From Oegoconia quadripuncta (Eukaryota > Arthropoda > Insecta > Lepidoptera > Autostichidae), in contig OX438755.1 in NCBI GenBank assembly GCA_949316235.1, positions 19,615,151 to 19,679,150 of the forward strand: a stretch of DNA of 64,000 nt. The letters run 5' to 3'. Under the pieces are notes generated by a model. It was not told the DNA's origin. It searched no databases and saw only the letters and a list, made by a program, of their open reading frames with translations. Every line of letters starts with the position of its first letter. The stretch's first letter is position 1. The position numbers and the translations under genes are program-made. Below, in pieces: positions 33,295 to 45,228 of the stretch.

Positions 33295-33480
33295 CGAGCA
33301 AGATGGGTCGGTGCACCCGGACACGTAGGTTAGACTCAGAAGGTCCCATTTTATAGCCTACGATGTTAAGTTGAAAGCTCTTGAAAAAATTAACTCATTT
33401 CATTAGGCGAATCATAAGTTAGAGATTTCAAAGGGTTTGGGAGTATGAGTAATTTGTAAAATCATAAAAGCAAATGAGTT
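33295..33480 (+). repeat. Repeat F copy 1
   Basis: Begins 'gcgagcaagatgggtcggtg' and shares 'cagaaggtcccatttt' and 'ttaactcatttcattag' with 34190-34440, the second copy. Confidence 0.65.
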
Positions 33481-33504
33481 ATTTGTTGATCGAAATTTCA
33501 TTCA

Positions 33505-33700
33505 AAGGGTTATGTATTACGCTTTTTCAATAAGGTTCCAGTTCATATACAAAATCTTCCCCTCAATAAATTTAAAGATACTATAAAACAGAAACGTATT
33601 AATAAGTCATATTATAAAATATTAGACTATTTAGATGATAATCATTCCTGGACATAATCAGATCGTTCGCATGCCAGGCTATTTCACAATTAATAATGAA
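33505..33700 (+). pseudogene. LINE ORF2 C-terminal relic
   Basis: In broken frames it matches the block IQNLPLNKFK and YYKISDYLDD found intact at 40258-40488 (reverse). 5'-truncated. Confidence 0.65.
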
Positions 33701-34189
33701 ATATAAAAACCTTTATGTAAAATGAAAGCCTATGGTTTTAAAAGAGCAACCCTTCGAGTTTCTTGCTTGTTCTTCTCGGGGGAAAATTGCATTTTCTTGT
33801 TCAAAATGCATTTTTTAAGCTACTGCTTAAAAATGTAAAATTGACTATTTTAAGTATACTCTGTATACCTACAAAAATAATTCCTTTGTCAAATAATTAG
33901 CAGACGAATTATTATAACATGTCATATTGTTTGGCAAGTAGGTACACTCAAGGAATGAAAAGGTTAATCACCATTAAGATCATTGTCCGTTGCACTCGTA
34001 ACATCATAAGAACTTCTTGTCCTACGATATTAGCAAAATAATGAACTTTATTGATTTTTCATTGAAAAGGAATACGTCATAAAAGTTAGTTAACCTTTTC
34101 GTTCTCGACCTGTATATACTTCATTTACAAATTTGATATGCAGTTAGCCCAATTTATTTTGCTCATATTTCATACCACAACACATCTGC
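33701..34189. other. Non-coding stretch, LINE 3' relic
   Basis: Includes the 3' sequence of the preceding LINE relic ('tttcttgcttgttcttctcg', also at 40157-40176 and 47463-47482 in reverse). Confidence 0.45.
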
Positions 34190-34440
34190 AGCGAGCGAGC
34201 AAGATGGGTTAGAGCACCCTCATACGCTCGTTAGACCCAGAAGGTCCCATTTCAGCCTTCGATGTTTGGTTGAAAATATTAGATAAAAAAAACATGAGTA
34301 GTTACATGTTAGGTACCTACCTACACATATTGACAAATTAACTCATTTCATTAGATGAATCATAAGTTGATTTGAAATGATTTGGGAGTATGACTAATTT
34401 GTAATATCATAAAAGCAAAGGAATTATTTGTTGAAATCTT
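34190..34440 (+). repeat. Repeat F copy 2
   Basis: Same order of blocks as 33295-33480, with an extra segment of about 60 bp in the middle. Confidence 0.65.
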
Positions 34441-35512
34441 AGAGCATATTTATGTACCTAGCTTAGAGCATTGTTGAAATAAAACATTTATAAATGATAC
34501 TTTTAACATCCAACACATTTGCAAAGTAAAACATTGGCGTAATGAGTATTTGTCACATGATTAGTGTTATGCTAGAAATTAGAGTGTTGTAGTAGATATG
34601 AATAGTTTATGAAACGTATTTTTAATAGGAAGCGGTCCTAAAAGAAATGGTGATGGTAGCGACATCTATTCAACACAAATGGAAACATTTACCAAATGGT
34701 GGCGTATTATTAGCCGGCAGCTCATTGCCTCTAATTCATTGAAATTTTCAGAAGATGGCGCCATGTCGGAGTCAATAATATAGTTCTTGATTATAGAGGA
34801 TTGTTTAGTTAAATAAATAATTATATGTGTTTTTATATCATCCAGGTAGACTAGACCAAAATATAGTGTTCAAAGCTAAATATTTGCAGCTAAGAGATTT
34901 CCATCAAACATGGCTAAAAACATCTACTGTGGCACATATAACATTATATGTTTCTGTCTTTGTGTTTCAGTTTGATCAACGTTGTGTGTGTCCATTCTTT
35001 GTCCGGACGTCTCTAAGTCCGCCTTGAGTGCGGTTTTTTATATGTAACAAACACTAAACTAAGGGACAGGTTCTCAGCTGTTTGGTGAAAATTGGTTAAA
35101 CCGTTTCGGATATTTAGCTTTTAATCAAGTTTTTTGAAGTATTAGTCTTTTGAGGGTTTTGTATTTTTTTTTATTTAACATTACAATCGGTGGTAAGTTT
35201 TTAACGATATTTGATGGAAATCGATTGGTTTAATCAATTTAGAAGACATTTAGCTTTTAACAACGCTGGTTTGCTCTATCTGTATGATATTAGTCATTTG
35301 TTTTCTGGAGGGTTTCCTAAATGTTCAATATATAGTTATTAGTTTCTTGCTGTTTTGTTACCGATTGTAAAAAAAATTAATGTCAAACAAATTTTCCATT
35401 TCCAAAAATAGATAAGTACCTGGGTGTACATCCCACTTAGAATAAACAGGCTGTCAAATTTTTCCTAGAAGAAAAATATTAGGCTAAGACATTTTGCTGT
35501 GTATCTTGCTAA
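34441..35512. other. Non-coding, old interspersed repeat remnants
   Basis: Around 34890-34920 and 35070-35260 are diverged blocks such as 'ttccatcaaacatggctaaa' and 'taaaccgtttcggatattta', also recognisable near 27120-27250 and 51290-51560. Class unknown. Confidence 0.45.
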
Positions 35513-35589
35513 TTATACCGGTGAGGTTTTTTACCGTAAGACAAAAAAAAGGGCATATCAGGTAAGTGAAATAGAAGGTATTGGCATAG
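35513..35589 (+). mobile_element. MITE-6 terminal fragment
   Basis: Shows 'taccggtgaggttttttacc' and 'gtaagtgaaatagaaggt'. The rest is replaced by the LINE relic that follows. Confidence 0.7.
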
Positions 35590-36438
35590 AAAGAAAAGAA
35601 AGAAAGAAAACAGTTTATTTACCACAAGTGGGCACACACTAAATGTACAGAACAAACCATTAAAAAGAACAAATTACAAAACATATAAAGATAAACATAA
35701 TAAATTTTGAGTGCCACTGTGGCAAAAAGGGTGGGACTCAGCATTATGCTCAGTTCCAGGAACTGGGCGCTGTTCTTCCGTCCCACCCTGTGAGAGGAAA
35801 GCGATGTGTAAAAGAGTGTGTACTAATTTATGTGCTTGTTATGTAGCGGGAAAGTATTGTGTCATTGTAAAAGTGCAGTGTGTGAATGTGACAAAGAAGA
35901 TAATAAACACATAAATACAAGCATAACATAAATATGAATATAGGTATTTATAAATATATAAATATGATATAACAACAAACATAAAGGCTACATCATCGGC
36001 CTCGAATTTATATATTTAATTCTTTTGTTCTTCCAAAAGAAACTTTTTATACCGTGTTTTGACGATATATTTCGATAGAGGCGTCTGCAGTGGTGGTGGG
36101 AGATTATTCCAACACTTCGTCGCCTGGTATCGGAAACTACCCTCAAAAGCCCTTGTCTTGTGGAATGGTGTAGCCAAAATAAAATTATTTGCCCGTCTAG
36201 AATCATAGCTCCTATGAAATGTTGACCATTCGATCTTGTTGTATAAATATTTAGGACTTTTGAACCTTATCACAGTGTGCAGTAAGCTTGCAAAGTGTAG
36301 TTTTCGTCGAGATTCCATATTTAGTAAACCGATTCTTACCAGTTGGGGTGTAATTCTACCTCGATGCGGTATTTTATAACAGAATCTGATACATGCGTTC
36401 TGTACACGTTGTATAAGCCGCTTAGTTTTAGCCAGCAA
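35590..36438 (-). pseudogene. 5'-truncated LINE: ORF2 C-terminus and 3' UTR
   Basis: On the minus strand 36438-36016 reads RLIQRVQNACIRFCYKIPHR, later RRKLHFASLLHTV, and AFEGSFRYQATKCWNNLPPP (about residues 88-107). This is the conserved C-terminal block after the reverse transcriptase in Jockey/CR1-type LINEs. The 140-codon frame is intact to its stop at 36016. The 3' untranslated part runs to an (aaag)n-type end near 35590. It lacks all catalytic domains. Confidence 0.8.
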
Positions 36439-36462
36439 ACAAGGACCGATAACAACATAGCA

Positions 36463-36778
36463 TAGGTAGTTTTTTTTTTCAAAACCATTATCATATAAAA
36501 CATTGTGTCAATTGACGGTGGCGTTTGTAGCCTATACGACATAATTAAATTAAATAAATAAAAAAAACTTAGAGAAAATATGTGTTCCAATTAAATTTCG
36601 AATGATAGGAACCCTACGAATGTAACGTATCAATCTCCGGCCGACGGGACGTTCGGTGATAGTTTTGAAAAAAAAAAAAAACTACCCATGCCAATAACTT
36701 CTATTTCAGTTAAAAAAAAAAAAAGTTACCTATATTATGCTCCATTTTTTTCGTTACGGTAAAAAAAACTCATTTTTT
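36463..36778 (-). mobile_element. MITE-6 partial copy
   Basis: Carries the 'gcataggtag' plus poly-T block and, at the other end, 'cgttacggtaaaaaaaactc', where a LINE 3' end interrupts it. Confidence 0.65.
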
Positions 36779-36779
36779 T

Positions 36780-36910
36780 TATTTTTTTTTTATATGAGAG
36801 GGCGGCAAACGAGCATGCGGGTCACCTGATGGAAAGCAATCACCGCCGCCCATGGACACCCGCAACACCAAAAGGGTCACACATGCGTTGCCGGCCTTTT
36901 AGGAAGGTGT
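36780..36910 (-). mobile_element. LINE 3' end (same family as 11045-11335)
   Basis: Reverse of the 3' block 'tgattgctttccatcaggtg' with its A-rich tail inserted at the MITE-6 end. The continuation at 36911-37200 is unassigned but relatively GC-rich. Confidence 0.7.
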
Positions 36911-37278
36911 CCACCCCAGAATAAGTAGGGCAGCCTGAGCGATGAGGGATTCTCCAGCAGTGCTGGTACCCTCCTGGGGTACTAACTCTTTAAAGACCGC
37001 TACCATTCTGGAGAGAGACTGGAAGGTGGGCCTCCGGCGCCCTCGCTCACCGGACGAAGCGCAGTGGCAAAATGCCACTACTCAGACGTCGGTCTTCTGC
37101 GAGAGGGTGGTACTTCCCCGGTCGAGCCGGCCCATTCATGCTGCAAGCTAATAGCTTACAGCGTGGCTCTTCCACTACATCTCATTCGGTATATTCACCA
37201 GTGCACATCCTGTTAGTAGGTACCATTAATAAATTGATACTATTGTGTTACAAAATTTCTTTCTTATGGCCCACTCAA

Positions 37279-37365
37279 TAACGACGAGCTGTTTGGTGTA
37301 GTGGTTAGAAGCTCTGACTGCTATACCAAAAGGTTGCGGGTTCGAATCCCGCTAGGGGCATTGTA
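37279..37365 (+). mobile_element. SINE-B head fragment
   Basis: Head 'gacgagctgtttggtgtagt' and B-box-like 'gggttcgaatcccgctagg'. It is lost after 'attgtatgatgaat'. Confidence 0.75.
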
Positions 37366-37399
37366 TGATGAATACAATATTATTAACTGTCTTTTTATA

Positions 37400-37424
37400 C
37401 CATAAAAATTAAGTATTTTTATGG
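37400..37424. other. Small perfect hairpin
   Basis: Arms 'ccataaaaat' and 'atttttatgg' around a 5-base loop. No terminator role is implied in a eukaryote. Confidence 0.5.
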
Positions 37425-37498
37425 GAATAATTCATCGTGACCTTAAAAGCGGTCGGGGCGAGAGTTTCATATCTATGCTCGAATTATTCATTATGCGT

Positions 37499-38093
37499 GT
37501 GTTATATTATACCAGCGATGTGGCTTTCGATTAGTAAATAAACAAATTTTGTACTATGTCACGTTAAAACAAACAAAAAATAATATTTCAATGCAAAGGT
37601 GGATTTAATTGAGAAATATTTAATATTACGTACTGTAATATTCTAATTATGCAATAAGAATTAATTGATTTATAATAGATTGTTTTAGCTAACTATAATG
37701 ATAATAATTATAAGTAGCATAAAAAGTAAACCAGATGTGACGTATTTAATACAAACTGTTTACTATGTGTGGTCGAACTTAACAACTATAATAATACTTA
37801 TAGTAAATTATTATATATTTACAATAAATTACAATACGAATTAAGTATACTATTATTTATATATTACACACTTTACGTTTTTAGAGTGATAGAATGTTTC
37901 TTTATTGCACCAAAATATTACAATAACAGAGTACAAACAATAGGTCACGTACAAAGGTGGACTTTTCTCTTTAAGAGATCTCTTCCATCTAACCTGAGCA
38001 TTGAAATATTATTTTTTGTTTGTTTTAACGTGACATAGTACAAAATTTGTTTATTTACTAATCGAAAGCCACATTGCTGGTATAATATAACAC
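37499..38093. mobile_element. Inverted-repeat element, 96-bp arms
   Basis: 37499-37594 and 37998-38093 are near-perfect inverted copies (start 'gtgttatattataccagc'), with a 403-bp AT-rich centre. Only short open frames. A non-autonomous DNA element or foldback. Confidence 0.75.
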
Positions 38094-38528
38094 GTGTACC
38101 CAATGAAAAAGTTCTAAATCACAGGGAATCGAACGCCGGGACCTTTGCGTATCAACTTCAGTATAAAAGTTTACGCCATGGTGCTCGATAGGTTTTATCA
38201 TGAGGCTGTATAATACTGTTTGATGTCACCGGCCACTTCAGCTGATAAGTCTGTTAGAGTCAATAAAGTGACACGCATTATTAACGGCATAGTATCTAAC
38301 GGACTATCTCACCTATAGAAAATCTAAGGTAGGGCTATTATTGATTTCAAGGGTGGATTGTCGGCTGAGCTGGCGTACGGTAGCACGCTCATGCGATGGG
38401 CTGGAAAGCCCATAGGTAGAAGTGTTACGTGGGTGGTGTGGCCGATTGTATATTGTTTTTAAATGAGACAGAAAAATTACCAGCCCTTTATTTATTTACT
38501 TATTTAATAAGATACACTTACAACCGGT
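38094..38528. other. Non-coding stretch, nothing recognised
   Basis: No gene or repeat family supported. Confidence 0.35.
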
Positions 38529-38770
38529 GACGACCGGTTGGTGTAGTGGATAGTGACACTGTCAGCGAAACCAACGGTTGCGGGTTCGAATCCCGCGAGG
38601 GTTTTGTGGTTTGAGGTTTTTGTGTGATGAATACGAACATTTATTCCCGAGTCATGGATGTTTATATAATTATTTAGGTATGTTTATCCGTTATCTAGTA
38701 TCCATAGCACAAGCTTTGCTTAGTTTGGGACTAGATGATTGGTGTAAGTGTCCAAAATATTTATTTTTCT
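38529..38770 (+). mobile_element. SINE-A, full length
   Basis: Head 'gacgaccggttggtgtagtg', B-box-like 'gcgggttcgaatcccgcga', tail 'gcttagtttgggactagatg', ending in A/T-rich sequence. It serves as the uninterrupted reference for 16939-17495. Confidence 0.85.
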
Positions 38771-38819
38771 TTATTTAATAACAAACAGTTCAAGTAGTAT
38801 CAGGGGCTCTATTACTTAA

Positions 38820-38945
38820 TTTCATCGTTATCGTCATCGGTTACGTTCTGACTTGTGATTGGTTGGCTCATCGCTCGCTCGCAGTTTCACGGTTTCTCAT
38901 TGGTCAACGTAATCCATAACGATACCGATGGAAGTTACATAATCT
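38820..38945. repeat. Repeat G copy 1
   Basis: Shares 'ctgacttgtgattggttgg' and 'acggtttctcattgg' with 43030-43130. Ends are weakly inverted ('tttcatcgttatcg' against 'cgataccgatgga'), so perhaps a MITE. Confidence 0.6.
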
Positions 38946-39232
38946 AAAGGCAGTTTTGATATATGTGCCAATAATAGGCGTACAGCACTCAAGAGAGATA
39001 CACAGCTCTAAACATAATTATATTAAAAGAAGTAACGAATACAAAAAGTAATTTAATTTAATTGAAAACAACACAACAATCTATGAATGTTGTCTCCGCA
39101 AATATTGAGAAATTCTTCCCTTAAACTTAATGAATCGTGAAAATTATCAGTCTGTGGGATCTCACTATTCAGATGGTTAAATTCACCACACAGTCTCGGG
39201 ATTGGAGAATTACGGAGAACATTTGTTCGAGA

Positions 39233-39505
39233 TATATACTGGTGAGTTTTTTTACCGTAAGGAAAAAATTAGGGCATATCAGGTAAGTGAAATAGAAGGT
39301 GTTGGCATAGGTAGTTGAATTTTGTTTCTCAAAACTATCATAGAATAAAGCGTTAATAGTGTAATTTGGAGGTCGCGTTTGTAGCGTATCATTAATATAA
39401 AAAAATGAAAACTTGGAGAAAATAAGAGTTCTAAATAAATTTCCCCTAAGAATCACGACAGTCACACATATAAAGGCCGGCTGACGTGTGCGTTTTTGAA
39501 AAAAA
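39233..39505 (+). mobile_element. MITE-6 5' half
   Basis: Starts 'tatactggtgagttttttta', continues 'agggcatatcaggtaagtga', then a poly-A-bounded core. Confidence 0.7.
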
Positions 39506-40030
39506 AAATCGAAATACGTACTACGAGATCCAAAGGTGGAATCTCTGGATGTGGGCCACTTCCGTGGTACTTATGACGGGCCACAGGGGCCACTTCTAGC
39601 AAGTCGCTCTGGTTTATGGAGAAGGGCTACGTTCTGCAGTGGACATCCTGCAGCTGATCCCGACGAGTAGGTATTTTAGAAGTGGAAAGAACTCCACCGA
39701 CACGAGCGTAGCTCTTAAATCGAAGAGAGAGAGACGTAATTTATAAAAGACCTTGGACCCTCAATTTTATTTACTGTCTATCATAATTCAATAACATTCA
39801 ATAATGCGCTATCTCTTTGTGTTATGGTGTTAACTTTATTGTACTTGTAAAAACCATAATACAAACGGTCATAACACTACACACTGTCCCCTGTTCCATG
39901 TCTATACGGACGTGTATTTGATAACATATAGTGAAATAAATAAAAGATGTCAGTGAGGGTAGAGGATGAGGTTAGTAACAATATTTGCATAATGTAATAG
40001 TCTTAGAGTATACATAAGCAAGCTATAGAG
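39506..40030. other. Non-coding stretch, short LINE relic
   Basis: A 3' LINE relic ('ctgcagtggacatcctgcag') near 39590-39670. Nothing else recognised. Confidence 0.4.
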
Positions 40031-40039
40031 TATTCTTCA

Positions 40040-40680
40040 AGGTCAAAGTCAAAAAATATTTATTTCGTAGGATAAAGATTATCACTTGAAAACGTCACAT
40101 TTTTTATCTTAATATTAAAATTATTGACATTATTGCTCATTCGCAAAGCAGACTCCCCAGAGAAGAACGAGCAAGAAACTCAAGGGTTGCTCTTTTAAAT
40201 AAGTTTGGGTTACAATTATATTATATTGTATAATTAGGCTGAATATCGCCGAGCGGTCTATGTCCATGCTTGCTTATCATCCAAATAGTCAGAAATTTTA
40301 TAATAGCCTTTGGTAAATAATGTCTGTTTTATGATGGTTTTGAATTTATTTAAAGGTAAATTTTGAATGTCCACTGGAACCTTATTATAAAAGCGTATAC
40401 CCCTTAAATGACTTAGTGACTTTGTGTAAACGGCTGGCATGAACAGCAAGTTTATTTTTATATCTGGTATTAACATTATGTATATCACTATTTTCCTTAA
40501 ACGATTCTATATTTTTTCTTACATACATTAAGTTTTCGTAAATATATTGCGATGCTAATGTTAATATATTAATTTCTTTAAATTTATTTCTAAGAGACAC
40601 TCCAAGAGGCCCAGTTTGTAAATCGCGCGAACCGCTCGTTTCTGCAGAACAAAGATACTTCATGTAGCTTTTGTTAATTG
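40040..40680 (-). pseudogene. 5'-truncated LINE: ORF2 C-terminus and 3' UTR
   Basis: Minus-strand frames 40663-40385 and 40488-40258 together give LASQYIYENLMYVRKNIE, then NTRYKNKLAVHASRLHKV, then IRFYNKVPVDIQNLPLNKFK, the C-terminal block of a CR1-like LINE, with one frameshift between them near 40385-40488. Related relics: 33505-33700 (+), 47400-47840 (-) and 59251-59460 (-). Confidence 0.75.
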
Positions 40681-40694
40681 TGCAATAAAGAATA

Positions 40695-40821
40695 TTTAGA
40701 TAGATAGATAGATAAAAAGTTTATTGCATAAACTGGCACACATACGAGGGAGAAACATGAACAAATAAGAAAACAACAAGAGATATACATTTTTTAACAA
40801 ATACAAACAGATATAAACAAA
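40695..40821 (-). repeat. Repeat 3' end with (GATA)n tail, reverse
   Basis: (taga)n at 40697-40715 followed by 'aaaaagtttattgcataaac' and (aaat)n-rich sequence, like the 3' ends at 18856-18870 and 46805-46822 read in reverse. Confidence 0.55.
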
Positions 40822-41092
40822 TAAAATAAAATAAATAAATAAATATCCTTGGACATACACACAGCGCCATCTAGTTCCACTTTAAGCAACTATAGGCTTG
40901 TGTTGTGGATACCAGATGGTTGATATACTACATAAATACATTTTTTTTTGTAAATAAATACTTATTATAAATGAAAACATCCATAACTCGGGTACACATG
41001 TCCGTATTCATCATACAAACATATGCCCCTAGCGGGATTCGAACCCGCGACCTTTTGGTATATCAGCAGAATTTCTAACCACTACAACAAAT
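40822..41092 (-). mobile_element. SINE-B, nearly full length
   Basis: Reverse copy very close to 7853-8108, with the same tRNA-like head ('gggattcgaacccgcgacct'). Confidence 0.85.
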
Positions 41093-41382
41093 GTAGCATA
41101 ACATTAAAAATACCTTCAAGACTTACTGCCGATTCATTATAATATGTGGGCATGTGTGCAACAGTCATACAACAAGGTCATAGCTCAGTGCATTAAAAAT
41201 GATTATATTTGATTGATTTATTGAATTAGTTTGTGCATGCTTATCTTTAACTGATTGTCACATTTAGACTTAAGTTTCTCTTTACTAATGTTTGCTACTG
41301 TATTAATGTAGACACTCGCTGATGAGCCGAAATAAATAAAATAAATTAACATTGCTGCTTAGCTTCGCTCCCTATTAGAGAT
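41093..41382. other. Non-coding stretch, nothing recognised
   Basis: No gene or repeat family supported. Confidence 0.35.
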
Positions 41383-41555
41383 TTTTTTTATATGCCCAAC
41401 GGGTTAGCACTTGACCTCAATCACACCTGATGTTAAGTGAAAATGAGGCCGAAGGTGGTAGCATACTGACCCGGAAACCCCATCTTATTTGGGGGACTGG
41501 CTATCTTATCTCTGATAACCGGAACACAACAATGCTCTTAACATTGCTGTAAATA
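41383..41555 (-). mobile_element. SINE-C 3' half
   Basis: 'tgcccaacgggttagcactt', 'ttgggggactggctatctta', 'ggaacacaacaatgctctta'. Confidence 0.8.
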
Positions 41556-42000
41556 CAATTAAGCCGCTATTTCGCTGTAGGAGACATTCATTATGCAGAT
41601 GTACGAGTACATTAACAGGCAGATCTATATAGATATTTTAGATTTTATAGAATTTTTCGTGATTCTGCTGCTTGGGGTAAGGTATACCAAATAATTTTAA
41701 ATAATTAATTAACCTATTAATTAATTAATCCCTATAATTTGGTATGTATTTATAATATCCATAATTATAAATGCTAATAGCTGGTCGCTGGAAATTGCTG
41801 GATGCAGGCCGCTTCCAACTAATCGTTCTGATATTCTGTGGGGGGAGGCCTGTGTTCAGCAGTGGACGTGTTGTGGCTGATGTGATGATGATGATGACAA
41901 TACAATAGACTTGTTGAATTTGTCTGAGCTGCGAGCGAAAGATGCGAGTCGGAAATAATCGACACTCAAAAATCGCTTCCACAAGACGATTTCTTTTAAG

Positions 42001-42111
42001 GTGGAGGAACCAGTAACTACAATACGTCAGAGATGCGTGAACTGCTTGAAAGGGCCAAACTTGATCAAGACCGTGGTTGTGGTGGCCTGTACCGCTATAG
42101 TCGTGCAACAG
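42001..42111 (+). CDS. pickpocket-like gene, exon with TM1
   Basis: 37 codons between acceptor 'tttcttttaag' and donor CAG|gtgagc, phase 0 at the 3' end. Reads VEEPVTTIRQRCVNCLKG, then the hydrophobic VVVVACTAIVV, the start of TM1. The frame hits a stop 15 codons upstream with no ATG, so a start exon must lie further 5'. The family's usual His-Gly motif ahead of TM1 is not visible here. Confidence 0.85.
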
Positions 42112-42679
42112 GTGAGCAGTTTGAACTATAATAGCGAATCTATAACTTAATTAAAAACGTTACGGTGAGCACATTTCGTATCGCGTTCAGCATTAGCTTA
42201 GTATTTTTTAATACTAGTGGTTAGCTCGTTTTGTTTCACGTAGGTAACGTCACTGATTTAATCGTTCAGAAAATAGCGCGATACCATTTTTTTAGGCTGG
42301 GAATATACGTCCGATTTTTCCATCAGATAGCCGAGCCTGATCCGACTGTCGGAAGGCGTTGGTGGTGTCATTATTTTGTTTAAACATTCCAAATCGGGAA
42401 CAGCGCCGAGGTGTTTACGATTTTATTACCGGATTTTTTTCTTCTTTCGCTTCAACATGAGCAAATATTTTTAATTTTAGCAATAAGTAACAGTAATTCG
42501 TCGTCTATTTTTTCTTTTTGCTCCGCATGCAAACACACGTCATAATAGCTCGAAAACGACTGAGTTCAGAAAAAGTCTGGCGTAACAATCGGACGTGTAT
42601 CCTTCTTCTTATTTTTGAGGATGGCAACCAGTCAATCTCACTGTCGAGGGACATTTACTGCCAGTTTCGAGTGAAAAAT
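42112..42679. other. Intron sequence, nothing recognised
   Basis: No coding region or assigned repeat before repeat D at 42680. Confidence 0.4.
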
Positions 42680-43008
42680 TTTATTTCTCTTATTTCTTCA
42701 GTTTATAAGTCAGTCTCAGTCAAAACAAGTAATTCGTCGAATACTTAGCGTATACAGAGTCTAGTCACGGCCAAGTCATTCTTCAGTAAAGTGGCAGAAT
42801 GCTTTACAAAAGATTTTGGCGGCTTCTTGTGGGAACCTGAAAGCTCCGTTACGCACTTTAATTTACACTTCATTTCACTTGTACACCATCACTAACGTTT
42901 GCTGCACAATATTCTGCCATTATTAAGCTTCCAAAGTTAGAATGCACAAATTATAAGAATTATAAAGAAAAATGCAACTTCACTCGCCGAGATCCCGCCA
43001 AAAAGCCG
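42680..43008 (+). repeat. Repeat D copy 3, in pickpocket intron
   Basis: Very close to copy 1 (9550-9866), ending 'cactcgccgagatcccgcc'. Confidence 0.8.
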
Positions 43009-43029
43009 ACGTGTATCCAGTAAATACGA

Positions 43030-43130
43030 TCATTGATTCTGACTTGTGATTGGTTGGCGCATCGCTCGCTCGGTAATATGACGGTTTCTCATTGGACATC
43101 GTTATCGTTGACAATATCGATGAAGTTACA
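43030..43130. repeat. Repeat G copy 2
   Basis: See 38820-38945; shares 'gcatcgctcgctcg' and flanking blocks. Confidence 0.6.
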
Positions 43131-43596
43131 AAATAACGCGTCTGACCAGATAATCGGAAACCAAATCGACGGATATTTCCGCTCTAAACCGTAAAATAGA
43201 GCGATTGGTCCCCCCGAAGAGCGATTTTTGAGTCTTTCACTAAGGCAGACAAAAAATCTGCCGTTGGCGCTACTCAGTTTTCACTAAGACATCTAATAAC
43301 CTCGTTGTGTTTGAAGAACTGTTTATGAATCTTATATATTTCGGTGGCACTTATTTATGCACAGTTTTTTGGGATTTAATTTATAATCGTAGATAAAGCA
43401 GTCTCTGTGTACACTAAACCACGTGACGTCAGAATGCTCATTTAAAATACTATTGAATAACTTAAACATAGTGACACAATTTTTTTCCCTTTGGGCACTT
43501 TTTGGCACTATTTTAACATAATTTCTTGTCAATTAACATTAACAATAACAATATAGCTGAATTCTAATTTGTGTATTCTAGTAGGTATCACGTATA

Positions 43597-44142
43597 CAGG
43601 GTCTAACAAAATTAATCCGACAAACTTTGGCAATTGCCGACAAACGTGACAATAAAATAATACTCGTATATTCATTAAAAAAACTAGCCTTCAAAATTTT
43701 GTTTCCGAGTAAAAAAATTCAATGTAAGTGCAAATGAAAATACACATTAACAGACTTACTTCATTTCGATTGTACTTTGTTTTATCAATGAGAAAAAACA
43801 GGCAACGTTCCATTGATATGGAAGACGCCAAAGGGGATGGCGGGTGGCGGGGCACAGGGCGCAACCAATCACAGCAAGTCGCGGCGGCGCCGGGGCAAGC
43901 GCCGGCGGCGAGCGGCGAGTGGTCTCCTTTCGGCGTCTTTAAAGATACCGCGGCACGTGTTTGTGTTGTGGCAAAGTACTTAGAGTGCGCGGCCATTAAT
44001 GTCCAACTCACAAAATTACATTTCTAGATTTTATTTTTTGAACATAATCTGTTAACTTTAATGTTTTATTTTTTTCGTAACAGGTACCTACATCCTAAAA
44101 ATACACTCTGTAACGTTTGTCGGGTTAATTTTGTTAGACCTT
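43597..44142. mobile_element. DNA element with 28-bp TIRs and GC-rich core
   Basis: Ends 'agggtctaacaaaattaat' and mirror 'gttaattttgttagacctt', followed by matching 'ccgacaaac'. The core 43820-43945 is strongly GC-rich and itself bounded by short inverted copies ('gacgccaaagg' and 'cctttcggcgtc'). An open frame of 99 codons (43728-44027, +) crosses the core; nothing in it is recognised. Confidence 0.75.
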
Positions 44143-44555
44143 ATATACGTATCGTGCATTTTTCTATATTTATAATTAGGTACATGATTTACAGTATCCG
44201 TCAAGTTTTAGGAGATCTGTCGAATTGATGTTTTGATCCGGCTTTTGGGACAGGAGAGAGTTCTGACCCCTGTATCCCTCTCTCTCGACCTGTCACTGTT
44301 GCTTACCAACCTTGTTTTTCCGTGTGTTCAATATTATAACGTGTATTGGTATGAAACAGTCCTTTGGTTACTTACGCTCCATCCGCTGTAATCATTGTCT
44401 AATTGTATTTATTTTGCTTCAAATTCAAATTATCACTTGGCTAATCATGAATGAAAACGCTCTGTTGCCCGATGGTTACAATCACTAGATTATAATCAGA
44501 CTGAAGATCTCCTTAAAGTTGTTGCTTAATGCTACTACATTAGTAGAATCACGCG

Positions 44556-44556
<1 letters not shown>

Positions 44557-44601
<45 letters not shown>
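44557..44601. repeat. (CA)n microsatellite
   Basis: About 22 CA units in the first pickpocket intron. A shorter one lies at 48998-49014. Confidence 0.95.
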
Positions 44602-44602
<1 letters not shown>

Positions 44603-45228
44603 ACGTACATTTTTTATTCTGTTCTATCGTCTTTTTCCACTTTTTAATTATATTTGGTATATTGTTATATAAATATAATAACATTGTTACTGCCTGCGTC
44701 ACCTAGGGGGAGAGCCTGGCAATCTGAAAAACAGGTTAATTTCCTAGTTCAGATGTCAGTCTCTCACAAGTGATATAGTATATTTGGGCCTGAATTTTGT
44801 AACAGTGCTGATATTTTCTTACTTGTGTGTGAAACAATAAAGATTATTATTATTATTATTATTTATTTTGCCAGAATATAGGTACACAAGGGTGTTTTCG
44901 TATTAAAAATAAGGCCCATTACATTCTGCCTTTTGAGCATGCAAAATTTAACGAATTATATCTAATTATAACTGCCTATTATTAATTAATTATACAATTT
45001 TAAATAACCCAACTTGCAAGGAATGTTTAAAAATTGTCAACATTACAAAATTAATGTCAAATCTTCAAATGGATGTCAAAATTATAGAGAATTAGAAAGA
45101 ATGTCAAAATCAAAAAAAGAAAGAAAGAAAACTTCTTGACACACTTTACTTTACAGTTTACATCTATAGGTAGTTTGAAAGTTTCTTGTATAAAATTCCA
45201 TAAGTGATTACTCTTCCCTTGTCTCTAG
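44602..45228. other. Intron sequence before exon 45229
   Basis: Repeat 3'-end-like (tta)n at 44844-44863. The acceptor 'cttccttgtctctag' analogue closes the intron at 45228. Confidence 0.45.
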
